From the NCBI GenBank assembly GCA_050180235.1, contig JBFXEJ010000079.1, positions 1-30,766 on the forward strand: a stretch of 30,766 nucleotides of DNA. Reading direction: 5' to 3'. Made by a program: the position numbers and the translations under genes. A model generated the notes under the pieces. It was not told where the DNA came from. It saw nothing but the letters and a program-made list of their open reading frames with translations, and ran no database searches. Positions 8,501 through 16,490 of the stretch are shown here, piece after piece. Every line of letters begins with the position of its first letter. The first letter of the stretch is position 1. This stretch comes from JAABRU01 sp050180235 (GTDB taxonomy: Bacteria > Desulfobacterota > Desulfobacteria > Desulfobacterales > Desulfococcaceae).

Positions 8501-11500
8501 TCATCAGTAATTCCTGTTTTATTGTGAAAAACAGGCTCATATGTGTAAGTGACTGCTGAGCCGTCCGCATAGGTTTCTTTGAGCAGGTTATGCCATTCAT
8601 CAAATTCCCGTACAGTCTGATTTCCGTTCACGTCCGTAAGGGTTTCTTTCCGGCCTTCGTAAACAATCTTCTGAACGGTTTTGCCGTTGATATCTTCGCG
8701 AAGTTTGTCGCCTTTTGCATTATACCAGACCTGTCTGATCTTTCCGCCGCTGTCTGTCACCTGCGCGGAATATTCCTTTTTGCCGCTGTCCTGCGAATAA
8801 TCAAAAGACTTGAACTGACCGTCACTGCCGGATACTTTGGATACATATCCAAAATCATTATAAGTGATTGTTGTGCTGTTACCTTCCGGGTCCTGTTTGG
8901 TTTCAAGCCTTCCCTGTGCGTCATAAAGATATATCCAGTCATATCCCAGAATATCCGTAACTTTGGACAGACGACCGGATTCATAAGTATAACTTACCAT
9001 TCTTCCATTGGCATCTTTTACCGCAGAAACATCATTGCCAAGATATTCATACCACAAAACCTGTTTTCCGGAATTGTCTTCCAGACCGGTCAGAATTCCG
9101 CTGTCATAGATAAAGGAAACCTTCTGATTCATCCGGTTTCCGTAAGAAAGAATTTTTCCTGTGGAATCATAGCGTTTCCAGTTGCCGGAACTGTCTTTCC
9201 AGCGATAGCCGTCTGTTTCTTTGAAAATATGGCGGTTTTCATCAAAGGCATAAACCAGTCCTTCCTCATCCGCTTTCTTATAAAACACGCCATGCTTTTT
9301 AATGGATTTCGGAGTTTTGCCGTCAGAGTCATAAACAATTTCCAGATGTTCAGTCAGATCAGCGAAATGCCATGCGTTGTCATAAAAATACCGTTTCACT
9401 TCCACAACATGCCCCGGCACTTTCACAGACAGATCAACAGCATCATCCCTGTATTCGCCTCTGATGAGATCAATCTGGCTTTTGACCGGTTCGCTTTTGT
9501 CCATCAGGCAGCAGGGATCATCAGTCGAACAGATTCTTTCCGGCGGACAAAGAACTCCTGCCATTTGCATGGCAGGCGGGTTGAATATTCCAATGCTGCC
9601 GCCATCTCCGCCGGAATATCCTATTGCAATGCCTCCACCAGCAGTGCCAGTACTGCATTGTCCGTAAGCTGCGGACATATAAAAGCATACCTCACCGAAA
9701 TCATACCACACTTCGTTTATGCACCAGGCTCCGAAACTGATACATATCTTTGCCGAATTAACATAACATCCTCCCGAATCTCTTCTGCTTCGTGCTGCGG
9801 TATCTTCGGTAAGACTTTTGAGACAGGTAATTCTGTATGGAATCGTTATGAATTCTTTGGATTCAATGCTGCCGGGCAAATTGTTTGCCAAAATTTCATA
9901 TTTTAAATACTCATCGCTTTCAGGAAACCCAAATTTCACGTTCTCTGCACGAATCAGACCGTAATTGACAAATTTCACCTCACCGGACAGCACATCCCCG
10001 ACTTTCATATCAGGAAGACTGATGGAAGCCGGTTCCGCAACTACAACCGGAGCAGGAACATCTGTCTCGTAAACGGCTGTCAGCACAATGTCATATTTGT
10101 CCTGTATCGTGGTTTCCGTAACTTCCCACTCCACCGTAACCAGATTGAATGCAAGAAAAATCTTTTCCTCTGAGGTTACTCCGGGCTTACTCCAGACTGT
10201 GCCAATCATCTCCTGATGGTTGTCTGCCGAAGCACGGTATTTGTATCTGCCGGTGGGCAAATTTTCAAATCTGGTCTCGCCTTTGCTGTCCAAAGCCTGT
10301 TCATATTCTTTTAAAACAGTTCCGTCAGCCGCGATAAGCTGCAATCTGATTTTGCCATTATCCTCAACTCTGATACCTTCAATAATCTGGTTGGTATCTT
10401 TGTCAATTGTTTTGGTATAAATATCTTCAACTTTGAATTTTATATTTCCCAATCCGGACTGTGTGACTGTAACCGTCAACGGTATTTGCACAACCGGATA
10501 ATTGGAACTGCTGATTTTCAGATAAAAATAATAAATTCCTTCGGCAACCGCAGGCGCATCAGTTTTGGCAACCGCATTTGGCGCAAAGGAAATGCTTATG
10601 TCCTGTTTTTGTCCCACTGCCACTGTACCGAAATTTTCATCGGCATTCAGGTGTACCCAGTGCGGTGCCGGGGTTCCGTCCTGCTTTACAATGGAAAGCA
10701 CTGCATTGCTCAATTCTGCCTGTCCTTTGTTTTCCAAAACAAGGGTTTCAGTGGCAATATTATCCAAAGCAAGTCCTGTCACTATATGGTCAGGTGTGTA
10801 AGTCAGCACAGGTTTTGCTTCTGAAAACAGAGTATTGACAGCAACGGTTCCCCATGTTTTCTCATCACTTTTGACTTTGAGAACAATCTTTCCTGTGTCT
10901 GTTGCCAGATTGTCGGCCCATACAGTGCATTCCAGATTTGCAGACTGACCGGATGACAGGAGCGGAATTACGGAACCGGTTGAAATATGAACACCCGGAG
11001 GCAATACACCTCCGGTCTGATCCGCAGCTTCATACACCAGTTGCAGGTTGTGAATGTCAAGCCCGCCGACAGTTACGTTAATCGCATCAATTTTCTGTTC
11101 ATAGTTTCTGGGAATGTTCAGATCAATGCCTGGGGGACTGACAATCACGCGGCTGATGGTGAATTTGCCCTGGGATGTATTGTCTGTGCTTTCCGGATGA
11201 AGCGCGCGGACATCATAATAGCCGGATTCATTCGCATTTGGATAAAACGTGGAATGAAAACCTCCGGTCGCGTCAGTGAATGCTTTGAAAGTCCGGTCAA
11301 ATCCGTTCAGAGAGACAATAATATTCAGCGGAACATTGGCTAAGGGTGAATTTGTGGCACGGTCAATGGCCTGACCAATGATTTGGATATTGGTACTGCC
11401 ATCAGATGTTTGCGGAGATACGGAAAGAATTTTGCCGAAATAGGATGTAACAAATGGAACAGGCTGATAATTCTGATAAAGCAATTTGATTTCTGCTTCA

Positions 11501-13434
11501 GAAAGGGATCTGTTATAAATTCTTATTTCATCCAATTTGCCTTTAAAAGGTAAAGTCCCTTCTACAATTCTGTCAGGGTTAAATGCAAAATATAATTTTC
11601 CATTTGAATTAGCTATATTACCGCTTGCTGACTGTGATATATCCAAAACGCCATTTATATAAATTTTAGCAACAGAACCATCGTACACTGCTGTTAAATG
11701 TGTCCACTGATTTAAAGGAATAATTTGATTAGAATAATAATTTGTTGGAAGTAAAGGGTATAAATAAAAAAATGCTTTCTGCTCCGAAGTAAATGAAAGA
11801 TCTTTATCTTCCTGTCCCGATACCCATTTATTGATAATATATCCGATTTGTGTACTAATGGGATTAATCCATACTGAAAAAGACAATGCGCTGCCAAATT
11901 GATAATCAAGATTTTCAACTTTTATATAATCATCTATTCCGTCAAAGCTATACGCTTTATCAGAATTTCCAAACCTGTCAGGGGATAAGTCTGCTTCCGA
12001 AACGATACCATGTTTTCCGTTTCCTGATTCATCATTGGCGTTACCATTGAAAGGATAATAAGCGACAAGACCGGAATTCAAATCTGCTGCTGGAAAATCT
12101 GATCTTTCTATAATTGCTTTTCCATTAGGATTATCCCATTGATCATCCCATTCCCCGGGTAAAAATACATTCATCAGTGCATAATTTTGGCCGCCATAAT
12201 TGTCAGGCTGACCTGGTGACCAGTTTGTATAAAAAACAGGTTCTCCGCTTACCCATTTCCAATTTCCTTCTTCAGCTTCGTCAGTCAAACCAATTGCAAA
12301 TACTGTATTTCTACTGAAAGTATCTACCAGCCACTGCTGCTCTGCGGCATCATTGACTGTAACAAGATGTGCGCCCTGAGCAACTGCCATGTTTTCACAA
12401 ACTTTCCAGTCAGTACCGCAGTCAATAACTTTGTAATAATGATTATTTGACGGGTTGATAAACCAGTCTGTTGGAGATTTTTCGATAATAGCCATAGTCA
12501 GGTTCTGATTTAATAAGGATAAAGTACAAGCCCCTAAATCATTCCAGCCCTGCGCAATCAACAGATTCATTACTGCATAATTTTCACAATCATAGCCATT
12601 ATCAGGTTGTCCACCTCCCCAATTTGTATAAGTAACAGGCTCTCCACTAATCCATTTCCATACACCTTCCTGAGCTTCATCTGTGAAACCAATCCAGAAT
12701 AAAGTAGTGCTTCCGAAAGTATCAAGCAGCCATTGCTGCTCTGCGGCATCATTCACTGTAACAAGATGTGCGATCTGAGCATTTGCCATATTTTCGCAAA
12801 CTTTAAAATCATTGCCGCAGTCAATAATTTTATATGAATTTTTGTTTGACGGATTAAGAATCCAGCCCGAATTGATTGTGCCTTCAATCAATGATAAACG
12901 CACATTATCCAGGATAAGACCCACATTATCACCGCCTTCATGTGAAAAACGCAGATTGGCGGTAATCGGTGTTGTAACGGTAATAAATCGTATAATTGTT
13001 GATAACGATCTGCCCGGTTCAAAAGTGAAACTTTCATTGTATACAGATCCTAACGATACAGTAACTGTATTTGCATCTCCCCGTTGACTGCCTCCCAAAT
13101 CAAACTTAAACTCATAAATTCCCGGATTAAAATTAAACATAGTTTTTGAAACCAAATCTCCGGCATCTTCGGCAGTACCATCAAGCTCAACGTAAAGACC
13201 ATTTCCGGGATAAAAATCAAAATAGTCATTCCCAATCAAATCTACAGAGCCATTTTCCACATTCCACTTTGCAAAACTTTCGTAATTTAAAGTGTTATCA
13301 CTGGCAGTACTACCATTTTCATTGTTGAAATTGTCTTCCAACAAAACAGTATTTGCCCATACCGCAACAGGAAAGAACAGAAAAAACAGAACACCTGCAC
13401 ACACAGCACAAAATCTCTTCATTTGGGATGACAT
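5572..13434 (-). CDS. Giant secreted Rhs/YD-repeat protein with lectin and LamG domains and a papain-fold (NlpC/P60/CHAP-like) tip
   Basis: 2620 residues. Residues 1-28 are a signal peptide (MSSQMKRFCAVCAGVLFFLF...VWA). Residues 29-185 are beta-rich. Two tandem C-type lectin domains follow (about 188-322 and 323-445), each with a GQPDN calcium/sugar motif and WND or WDD. A LamG/concanavalin-like domain spans about 450-658 (LVAYYPFNGNANDESGNG). Ig-like and linker domains reach about 1215, then a Cys-rich stretch to about 1320. YD repeats (YDxxGR type) cover 1325-2405, and the Rhs core RYVATDPL ... PLGL ends near 2456. The tip, 2457-2620, has KCNLVVYDVLKEAG with Cys2497 and GHSGHLFIYAG with His2559/His2562 plus LKPGDIAV, suggesting a cysteine peptidase or amidase. 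Known Rhs proteins encapsulate and deliver such tips; a peptidoglycan target is inference. SD AAAGGAG precedes the start, 16 bp after the higA stop. No immunity gene is recognised downstream. Confidence 0.9.
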   Translation of the reverse strand: MSSQMKRFCAVCAGVLFFLFFPVAVWANTVLLEDNFNNENGSTASDNTLNYESFAKWNVENGSVDLIGNDYFDFYPGNGLYVELDGTAEDAGDLVSKTMFNFNPGIYEFKFDLGGSQRGDANTVTVSLGSVYNESFTFEPGRSLSTIIRFITVTTPITANLRFSHEGGDNVGLILDNVRLSLIEGTINSGWILNPSNKNSYKIIDCGNDFKVCENMANAQIAHLVTVNDAAEQQWLLDTFGSTTLFWIGFTDEAQEGVWKWISGEPVTYTNWGGGQPDNGYDCENYAVMNLLIAQGWNDLGACTLSLLNQNLTMAIIEKSPTDWFINPSNNHYYKVIDCGTDWKVCENMAVAQGAHLVTVNDAAEQQWLVDTFSRNTVFAIGLTDEAEEGNWKWVSGEPVFYTNWSPGQPDNYGGQNYALMNVFLPGEWDDQWDNPNGKAIIERSDFPAADLNSGLVAYYPFNGNANDESGNGKHGIVSEADLSPDRFGNSDKAYSFDGIDDYIKVENLDYQFGSALSFSVWINPISTQIGYIINKWVSGQEDKDLSFTSEQKAFFYLYPLLPTNYYSNQIIPLNQWTHLTAVYDGSVAKIYINGVLDISQSASGNIANSNGKLYFAFNPDRIVEGTLPFKGKLDEIRIYNRSLSEAEIKLLYQNYQPVPFVTSYFGKILSVSPQTSDGSTNIQIIGQAIDRATNSPLANVPLNIIVSLNGFDRTFKAFTDATGGFHSTFYPNANESGYYDVRALHPESTDNTSQGKFTISRVIVSPPGIDLNIPRNYEQKIDAINVTVGGLDIHNLQLVYEAADQTGGVLPPGVHISTGSVIPLLSSGQSANLECTVWADNLATDTGKIVLKVKSDEKTWGTVAVNTLFSEAKPVLTYTPDHIVTGLALDNIATETLVLENKGQAELSNAVLSIVKQDGTPAPHWVHLNADENFGTVAVGQKQDISISFAPNAVAKTDAPAVAEGIYYFYLKISSSNYPVVQIPLTVTVTQSGLGNIKFKVEDIYTKTIDKDTNQIIEGIRVEDNGKIRLQLIAADGTVLKEYEQALDSKGETRFENLPTGRYKYRASADNHQEMIGTVWSKPGVTSEEKIFLAFNLVTVEWEVTETTIQDKYDIVLTAVYETDVPAPVVVAEPASISLPDMKVGDVLSGEVKFVNYGLIRAENVKFGFPESDEYLKYEILANNLPGSIESKEFITIPYRITCLKSLTEDTAARSRRDSGGCYVNSAKICISFGAWCINEVWYDFGEVCFYMSAAYGQCSTGTAGGGIAIGYSGGDGGSIGIFNPPAMQMAGVLCPPERICSTDDPCCLMDKSEPVKSQIDLIRGEYRDDAVDLSVKVPGHVVEVKRYFYDNAWHFADLTEHLEIVYDSDGKTPKSIKKHGVFYKKADEEGLVYAFDENRHIFKETDGYRWKDSSGNWKRYDSTGKILSYGNRMNQKVSFIYDSGILTGLEDNSGKQVLWYEYLGNDVSAVKDANGRMVSYTYESGRLSKVTDILGYDWIYLYDAQGRLETKQDPEGNSTTITYNDFGYVSKVSGSDGQFKSFDYSQDSGKKEYSAQVTDSGGKIRQVWYNAKGDKLREDINGKTVQKIVYEGRKETLTDVNGNQTVREFDEWHNLLKETYADGSAVTYTYEPVFHNKTGITDERGVITKYEYDDAGNRKRKIEAYQTENERITEYTYYPDGSLWTEKTVADAATPESVTTMEYDDNGNMISLTDAEGNKTTFTHNIMGQVKTKTDPKGKVWTYDYDDMGNLKSLTDPLGSVTAYEYDKVGNKIKDTDPAGNITLYEYDSDRHLKKITDAYGNVTQFVYTNGRLTKRIDPEGKEVTQEYDAYGRLWKSIDGNGNVITYEYEGADGSTCPSCSGGAGSDVPAKVIYPTNFAKEFQYDSRGRKEIEKDVLSADESYSAQFKYDFSGNLISETDKENHTTVYGYDKLGRKFKVTDAISGITEYTYDDRNNLISLRDANGSFTQFEYDRNNRLKKEIRPLGQTTAYEYDSAGSLIWKTDAKAQKTGYDYDDAGRMKTIRYYAASENTPQKTVNFDYYPNGTLKSYADGKTSAAYTYDKLNRKISETVNYGDFQLVYGYAYYKNGLKKTFTMPDGTVYGYTYDSNNQLTGIEIPGKGTIAYSAYKWNRPESVTLPGGVSKTFSYDTLMRLQGIAVKNPAQAVLMQYGYAYDKMNNIKAKQTEHGNYGYVYDPIYRLTTADNAVLTDETYTYDAVGNRKTDAQAAGEWMYNSNNELGSYDGTVFAYDANGNMTQKSGNGEAFTYIYDVENRLVQVENKADGSVIAKYYYDPFGRRLWKEVNGVKTCFLYADEGLVGEYNAAGAVIKTYGFKPNSIWTTDPVFMKQGNEYYFYHNDHLGTPVQMTDGTGNAAWSAKYDAFGRVQVGAEMVVNNLRFPGQYFDGETGLYYNWYRYYDAGVGRYVATDPLKDGVNLYVYVFENPLKWIDPLGLKCTPEEILKAADEKAKNDKGGDYCTYLCKWDNNLGTYFKPKCNLVVYDVLKEAGCNIPKIHNNKYPPIANEWGDPEYKKIPDWYFTDRYNLKPGDIAVKTRNGHSGHLFIYAGKDKDGNNEFYTLNTDSGIFRKIKESEIPQETRPTAYRGYFNEQQWKNEMGIE

Positions 13435-13450
13435 GGGTTTGCTCCTTTAT

Positions 13451-13789
13451 TTATAATTGGTTGGATAACGACAGTATTGGCAGAACAGACATTCGTTGAC
13501 AGGTGCGTATTTCCTGCTCCGGATGTTTTTCCATTTCATCTTCAGCAACCGCCAGGTCATAATGTGCCTGCATTCCCATCCAGAACCGGGGGGAAATTCC
13601 AAAATATCTGCCAAGACGCAGGGCAGTATCCGCTGTAACCGGTTTTTTTCCTTCTGTGATTTCTTTTATAAGCATTTCCGGAACATTTACATATTCTGCT
13701 ATCTGGCCTGTACTGATTCCCATAGGCTCCAGAAATTCTTTCAGGAGTGTTTCTCCCGGATGAACCGGGGAAATTTTCTTTTCATTCAT
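13451..13789 (-). CDS. higA: HigA-type XRE antitoxin
   Basis: A 112-residue protein of the HigA/VapI family: PVHPGETLLKEFLEPMGIS, a helix-turn-helix (TGQIAEYVNVPEMLIKEITEG) and ALRLGRYFGISPRFWMGMQ. It neutralises HigB and represses the operon through the HTH. It follows higB by 13 bp, the normal toxin-first order. The C-terminus after QEIRTCQ is about 13 residues longer than usual (MSVLPILSLSNQL) and runs right up to the Rhs leader, which suggests the end was rewritten when this module was joined to the Rhs gene. Start at 13789 follows AAAAGGAGATATGTC. Confidence 0.92.
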   Translation of the reverse strand: MNEKKISPVHPGETLLKEFLEPMGISTGQIAEYVNVPEMLIKEITEGKKPVTADTALRLGRYFGISPRFWMGMQAHYDLAVAEDEMEKHPEQEIRTCQRMSVLPILSLSNQL

Positions 13790-13802
13790 GACATATCTCC
13801 TT

Positions 13803-14084
13803 TTAATGATAATTTACAGTTTCAGCATCATAGGCATCATTATCTCTCCATTCAAAACAAATACGCCACTGATCGTTGATCCTGATGCTGTACTGACCTT
13901 TCCGATCATCCTGCAATACCTCCAGCCGGTTCCCCGGAGGAACCCGCAAACTGGACAGTTCAGTTGCCACATCGATCATCCATAATTTTTCCAAAGCCTT
14001 GCGCTGAATGTCATTTGGCAGTTTTTTTGAAAAACTGCGGCTGAACACCTTTTCCGTTTCTTTGTCTTTAAAAGATTTAATCAT
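13803..14084 (-). CDS. higB: HigB-type RelE-fold mRNA interferase toxin
   Basis: A 93-residue protein: MIKSFKDKETEKVFS, then RKALEKLWMIDVATELSSL, RVPPGNRLEVLQDDRKGQYS, INDQWRICFEWRDNDAYDAETVNYH. This is the standard HigB plasmid-maintenance killer pattern, including the C-terminal DAYD...YH. It cleaves ribosome-bound mRNA in known systems. Start at 14084 fits family length. The open frame upstream overlaps a different gene remnant, the signal-peptide mini-ORF at 14086-14190, whose TGA lies one base before this ATG. No strong Shine-Dalgarno is visible in front of higB, so translation probably depends on that leader. Confidence 0.9.
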   Translation of the reverse strand: MIKSFKDKETEKVFSRSFSKKLPNDIQRKALEKLWMIDVATELSSLRVPPGNRLEVLQDDRKGQYSIRINDQWRICFEWRDNDAYDAETVNYH

Positions 14085-14085
14085 A

Positions 14086-14190
14086 TCATTTTTCGTCTGA
14101 TTCCGCAACTGTCTGCCCGGCATCCGGAAGGCACATGAAAAACAGAACACCAACACACACAGCATAAAAACTCTTCATTTTGGATGACAT
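14086..14190 (-). CDS. Signal-peptide mini-ORF (leader copy 1) coupled to higB
   Basis: A 34-codon frame beginning MSSKMKSFYAVCVGVLFF, almost the same as the signal peptide of the Rhs protein (MSSQMKRFCAVCAGVLFF). The upstream DNA AAAGAGCAAACCC also matches the Rhs ribosome-binding region. It ends DAGQTVAESDEK and its TGA lies one base before the higB ATG. It is either a decayed 5' copy of an Rhs-like gene or a translated leader peptide that drives translation of higB. Nothing shows that the peptide itself has a function. Confidence 0.65.
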   Translation of the reverse strand: MSSKMKSFYAVCVGVLFFMCLPDAGQTVAESDEK

Positions 14191-14228
14191 GGGTTTGCTC
14201 TTTATTTTTATTGATTTGATTTTACAGA

Positions 14229-15185
14229 TTATACCAGAACATCCTCAACCCTTTCCGCCTTGAGCAGACGGATACTCCATTCTTCAATACGTTTCATGTC
14301 AGCCTGTCTGATTTTTTCTTCCGCCCATTCCGGAACCCCGCCGAAACGGATTTCCATCTGCCGGAGAAAAATCTTTGCCATCTGCTGTAATCCCTGCTGC
14401 ATTCCCAACTGCATTCCCTGATTGATATATTTGTCTATGAATGTCTGCATAATATCCTCCCTTATGGATGTCTGTCCGATGATTTTCCTGATGTCACCCT
14501 CTTCAAATTTCCCGGTTGCCTGTGTCACGTATCTGAGCAGAACCTCAAGGATTTCCAGAGCCGTCTCCTGATTTACCACTTCCTGAAACAGCCGGGCTGT
14601 CTCAAAAACCTTCTCTTTCATGTCAGGTTTGAAAATGTATTTTGCAATCAAAAGAACGATCCTTGCCAGAACCTCCCCCTTAATCTGCTCATCCGGCATA
14701 TGGGAAATGTCATAGATTTCATAGCAGAATTTGGGAATATACGCCTTCATCAGGCCCTTTTCATCCTGAACCGTGTCCTCAAATTTTTCGGAAATGTTCC
14801 ATTTCCCTCTTCCGTGATACAGCACCATGGGAAACACAGGGGGAAGTTTTTTTGTCTTCGGGTTCTGTTTGACATGCTGATCCCATATCTTCACCATATA
14901 CCGCAGAATCTGAAGGGAAACAAACCGCTCCTGCCTGCTTTTATGCTCGAAAAGAAGGTAAATGTAAAGAAGATTTTCTTTGATCTGAACAGTATACAGG
15001 ATATCGGAAAAATGTTCCCGCAGCTCTTTGTCAACAAAACTGTCCTTCACAATGGTCAGCGTGCTGAAATCCATCTGTGAAACAAGGGACTGCGGAAGAT
15101 GGTGCCTGATAAAACTTTCCGCGATTTCCCTGCGGGAGAAGGTTTCCTGAAAAAATCTGTCATGATAATTGACGGTCTCATTCAT
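14229..15185 (-). CDS. Rpn-family recombination-promoting nuclease / PD-(D/E)XK putative transposase, intact copy
   Basis: A 318-residue protein. Residues 1-40 (MNETVNYHDRFFQETFSRRE...) are the standard Rpn/YhgA-like start. The PD-(D/E)XK core lies at about residues 50-85: FSDILYTVQ, then IYLLFEHKS with the E-x-K pair. The C-terminal half is helical and ends in a hydrophilic QGMQLGMQQGLQQMAKIFLRQ stretch typical of the family. Rpn proteins are DNA endonucleases that stimulate recA-independent recombination in E. coli. The ATG at 15185 overlaps the TGA of leader copy 2 (ATGA); a GTG at 15194 is an alternative. A second, broken copy of this gene lies at 16264-17511 with very similar sequence. 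Confidence 0.88.
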   Translation of the reverse strand: MNETVNYHDRFFQETFSRREIAESFIRHHLPQSLVSQMDFSTLTIVKDSFVDKELREHFSDILYTVQIKENLLYIYLLFEHKSRQERFVSLQILRYMVKIWDQHVKQNPKTKKLPPVFPMVLYHGRGKWNISEKFEDTVQDEKGLMKAYIPKFCYEIYDISHMPDEQIKGEVLARIVLLIAKYIFKPDMKEKVFETARLFQEVVNQETALEILEVLLRYVTQATGKFEEGDIRKIIGQTSIREDIMQTFIDKYINQGMQLGMQQGLQQMAKIFLRQMEIRFGGVPEWAEEKIRQADMKRIEEWSIRLLKAERVEDVLV

Positions 15186-15322
15186 TTTCCGCACACTCCG
15201 GTTTCACCCCTCAGTGTCACCCCGGCATTGACCGTGACATTGTCTGTGACAATATACGGACTGCCTGCCGCATTCCATACACCAACACACACAGCACAAA
15301 AACTCTTCATTTGGGATGACAT
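15182..15322 (-). CDS. Signal-peptide mini-ORF (leader copy 2) coupled to the Rpn gene
   Basis: A 46-codon frame starting MSSQMKSFCAVCVGV after AATAAGGAGCAAACCC, matching the Rhs gene's leader. It continues WNAAGSPYIVTDNVTVNAGV, which looks like the first strand of a repetitive surface-protein domain joined in frame after an internal deletion. Its TGA overlaps the ATG of the Rpn gene. Most likely a deleted copy of a secreted-protein gene now serving as a coupled leader. It starts about 23 bp after the restored HepT stop. Confidence 0.6.
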   Translation of the reverse strand: MSSQMKSFCAVCVGVWNAAGSPYIVTDNVTVNAGVTLRGETGVCGK

Positions 15323-15344
15323 GGGTTTGCTCCTTATTTTTGTG

Positions 15345-15832
15345 TTAAACATTATGATTTAACTGCTGTTTTAAAAATATCTGAAGTTCCTCTCTGACCT
15401 GCTTCCATATTCCGGATACAGGAATCACCAGTTTTTCCAGTTTCATCCAATCCAGAAAAAAAATGAATACGAATGCCGGTGAAAATGCCTGAATCCCATA
15501 TATTCAGTCAATGCCTCAGACAGATCCGCTGACAGCACTGCCTTCCGGTTTGGTGTTTCCTCTGCCATCCTTATCAGCAGTTTGCGGTGCCATGCCGAAT
15601 CTGCCGGAACATCTTTGTCAATTCCTTTGGCAATGTGCAGAAAAATATTTTCCAGTCCGTTGTAAAACGAATGCAGCACAGAAGCCAGGGCAGTCAGTTC
15701 CACCAAATCAGGATCATGCTGTTTCACTTTATCCAAAACTTCTGAATACAACTCAAAAAGACAGTCTATTTGCTTAATTTCAAATGATATTTTTTTAAAA
15801 GTATTATCACCCAATCTGCACAAGCCTTTCAT
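15345..15832 (-). pseudogene. hepT: HepT-like HEPN RNase toxin with a homopolymer frameshift
   Basis: Residues visible in the first frame (15443-15832): FKKISFEIKQIDCLFELYSE, LASVLHSFYNGLENIFLHIA, then the RNase motif FRHFHRHSY. The frame then stops in FFFWIG at 15443. Past a run of eight T (minus strand), the neighbouring frame continues as LDWMKLEKLVIPVSGIWKQV...LKQQLNHN to a TAA at 15345, which is the usual HepT C-terminus. Six or nine T would restore one frame. The toxin is therefore truncated, phase-variable, expressed by slippage, or affected by a sequencing error. Its start overlaps mntA (ATG 15832, or TTG 15814). Known partner: MntA, which AMPylates HepT. Confidence 0.82.
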
Positions 15833-16091
15833 TTTGGATTAAATAACAGGGGAATGCATCATTTTCATCCAGATCAACCAAATCCACATCAATATCCAGC
15901 TTCAGCAAAAGTTTTCCCAGCAGATGAAAAAATTTCCCCTTCGGACATCCGCGTACTGCAATGTCAATATCCGAACCTTCTCTGATTGCGTTTTCAGCCA
16001 GAGAACCGAACAGAAATATCTCACGGCATCCGGCCTGTTTCAGTATTTCCACTGCCTGACGTATATTTTTATCATAATTTTCCGTGAGCAT
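15807..16091 (-). CDS. mntA: MntA-type minimal nucleotidyltransferase antitoxin
   Basis: A 94-residue protein starting MLTENYDKNIRQAVEILKQAG. The catalytic motif is GSLAENAIREGSDIDIAV at about residues 27-44 (GSx(10)DxD), followed by the third acidic residue in LDIDVDLVDLDE. In type VII TA systems it transfers AMP to HepT and silences it. Start at 16091 is preceded by AGGG; the frame stays open upstream to 16193, but that part overlaps leader copy 3 in another frame and is not part of the family. It overlaps the hepT start, so the two form one operon. Confidence 0.87.
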   Translation of the reverse strand: MLTENYDKNIRQAVEILKQAGCREIFLFGSLAENAIREGSDIDIAVRGCPKGKFFHLLGKLLLKLDIDVDLVDLDENDAFPCYLIQNERLVQIG

Positions 16092-16110
16092 AAAAGTATT
16101 TCCCTGTTTA

Positions 16111-16225
16111 TCAGTCAGAAACAACTGACCTGCTGACATTCGTATCCGCCCATCCCGCAGCCGGAAGGCACACGGAACACAGCACACTGACACACCGCAT
16201 AAAAACTTCTCATTTGGAATGACAT
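16111..16225 (-). pseudogene. Signal-peptide leader copy 3, frameshifted remnant
   Basis: Starts MSFQMRSFYAVC after AATAAGGAACAAACCC, again the Rhs-type leader. A small indel after the AVC codons moves the rest of the signal peptide (SVLCSVCLPAAGWADTNVS) into another frame; the two frames stop at 16115 and 16111. The remnant ends about 20 bp before mntA. It is the most decayed of the leader copies. Confidence 0.6.
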
Positions 16226-16263
16226 GGGTTTGTTCCTTATTTTTATTGATTTAATTTTGTATG

Positions 16264-16479
16264 TTATACCAGAACATCCTCAACCCTTTCCGCCTTGAGC
16301 AGACGGATGCTCCATTCTTCAATACGTTTCATGTCAGCCTGTCTGATTTTTTCTTCCGCCCATTCCGGAATCCCGCCGAAACGGACTTCCATCTGCCGGA
16401 GAAAAATTTTTGCCATCTGCTGCTGTTTTCCCTGACTGATATATCTGTCAATGAATGTCTGCATAAAATCCTCCCTCAT
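16264..16479 (-). pseudogene. C-terminal fragment of the second Rpn nuclease gene
   Basis: 71 codons (MREDFMQTFIDRYISQG ... WSIRLLKAERVEDVLV) almost identical to the last part of the intact Rpn protein at 14229. The rest of this copy lies at 17117-17511, on the other side of a vapBC pair. The fragment lacks the PD-(D/E)XK core. After its stop the DNA AAATCAATAAAAATAAGGA again leads into a signal-peptide leader, as after the intact copy. Confidence 0.85.
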
Positions 16480-16490
16480 GGATGTCTGTT

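Noticed and set aside
8590..9906. 438-codon plus-strand open frame inside the Rhs gene
   Set aside because: It is antisense to the YD repeats, whose biased codons keep the opposite strand open. The protein has no domain and the Rhs frame is clearly coding.
13803..15185. Shared ETVNYH at the end of HigB and the start of Rpn as evidence of a gene fusion
   Set aside because: Both strings are normal for their own families (HigB ends DAYD..YH; Rpn starts with NYHDRFF), so the match is probably coincidence.
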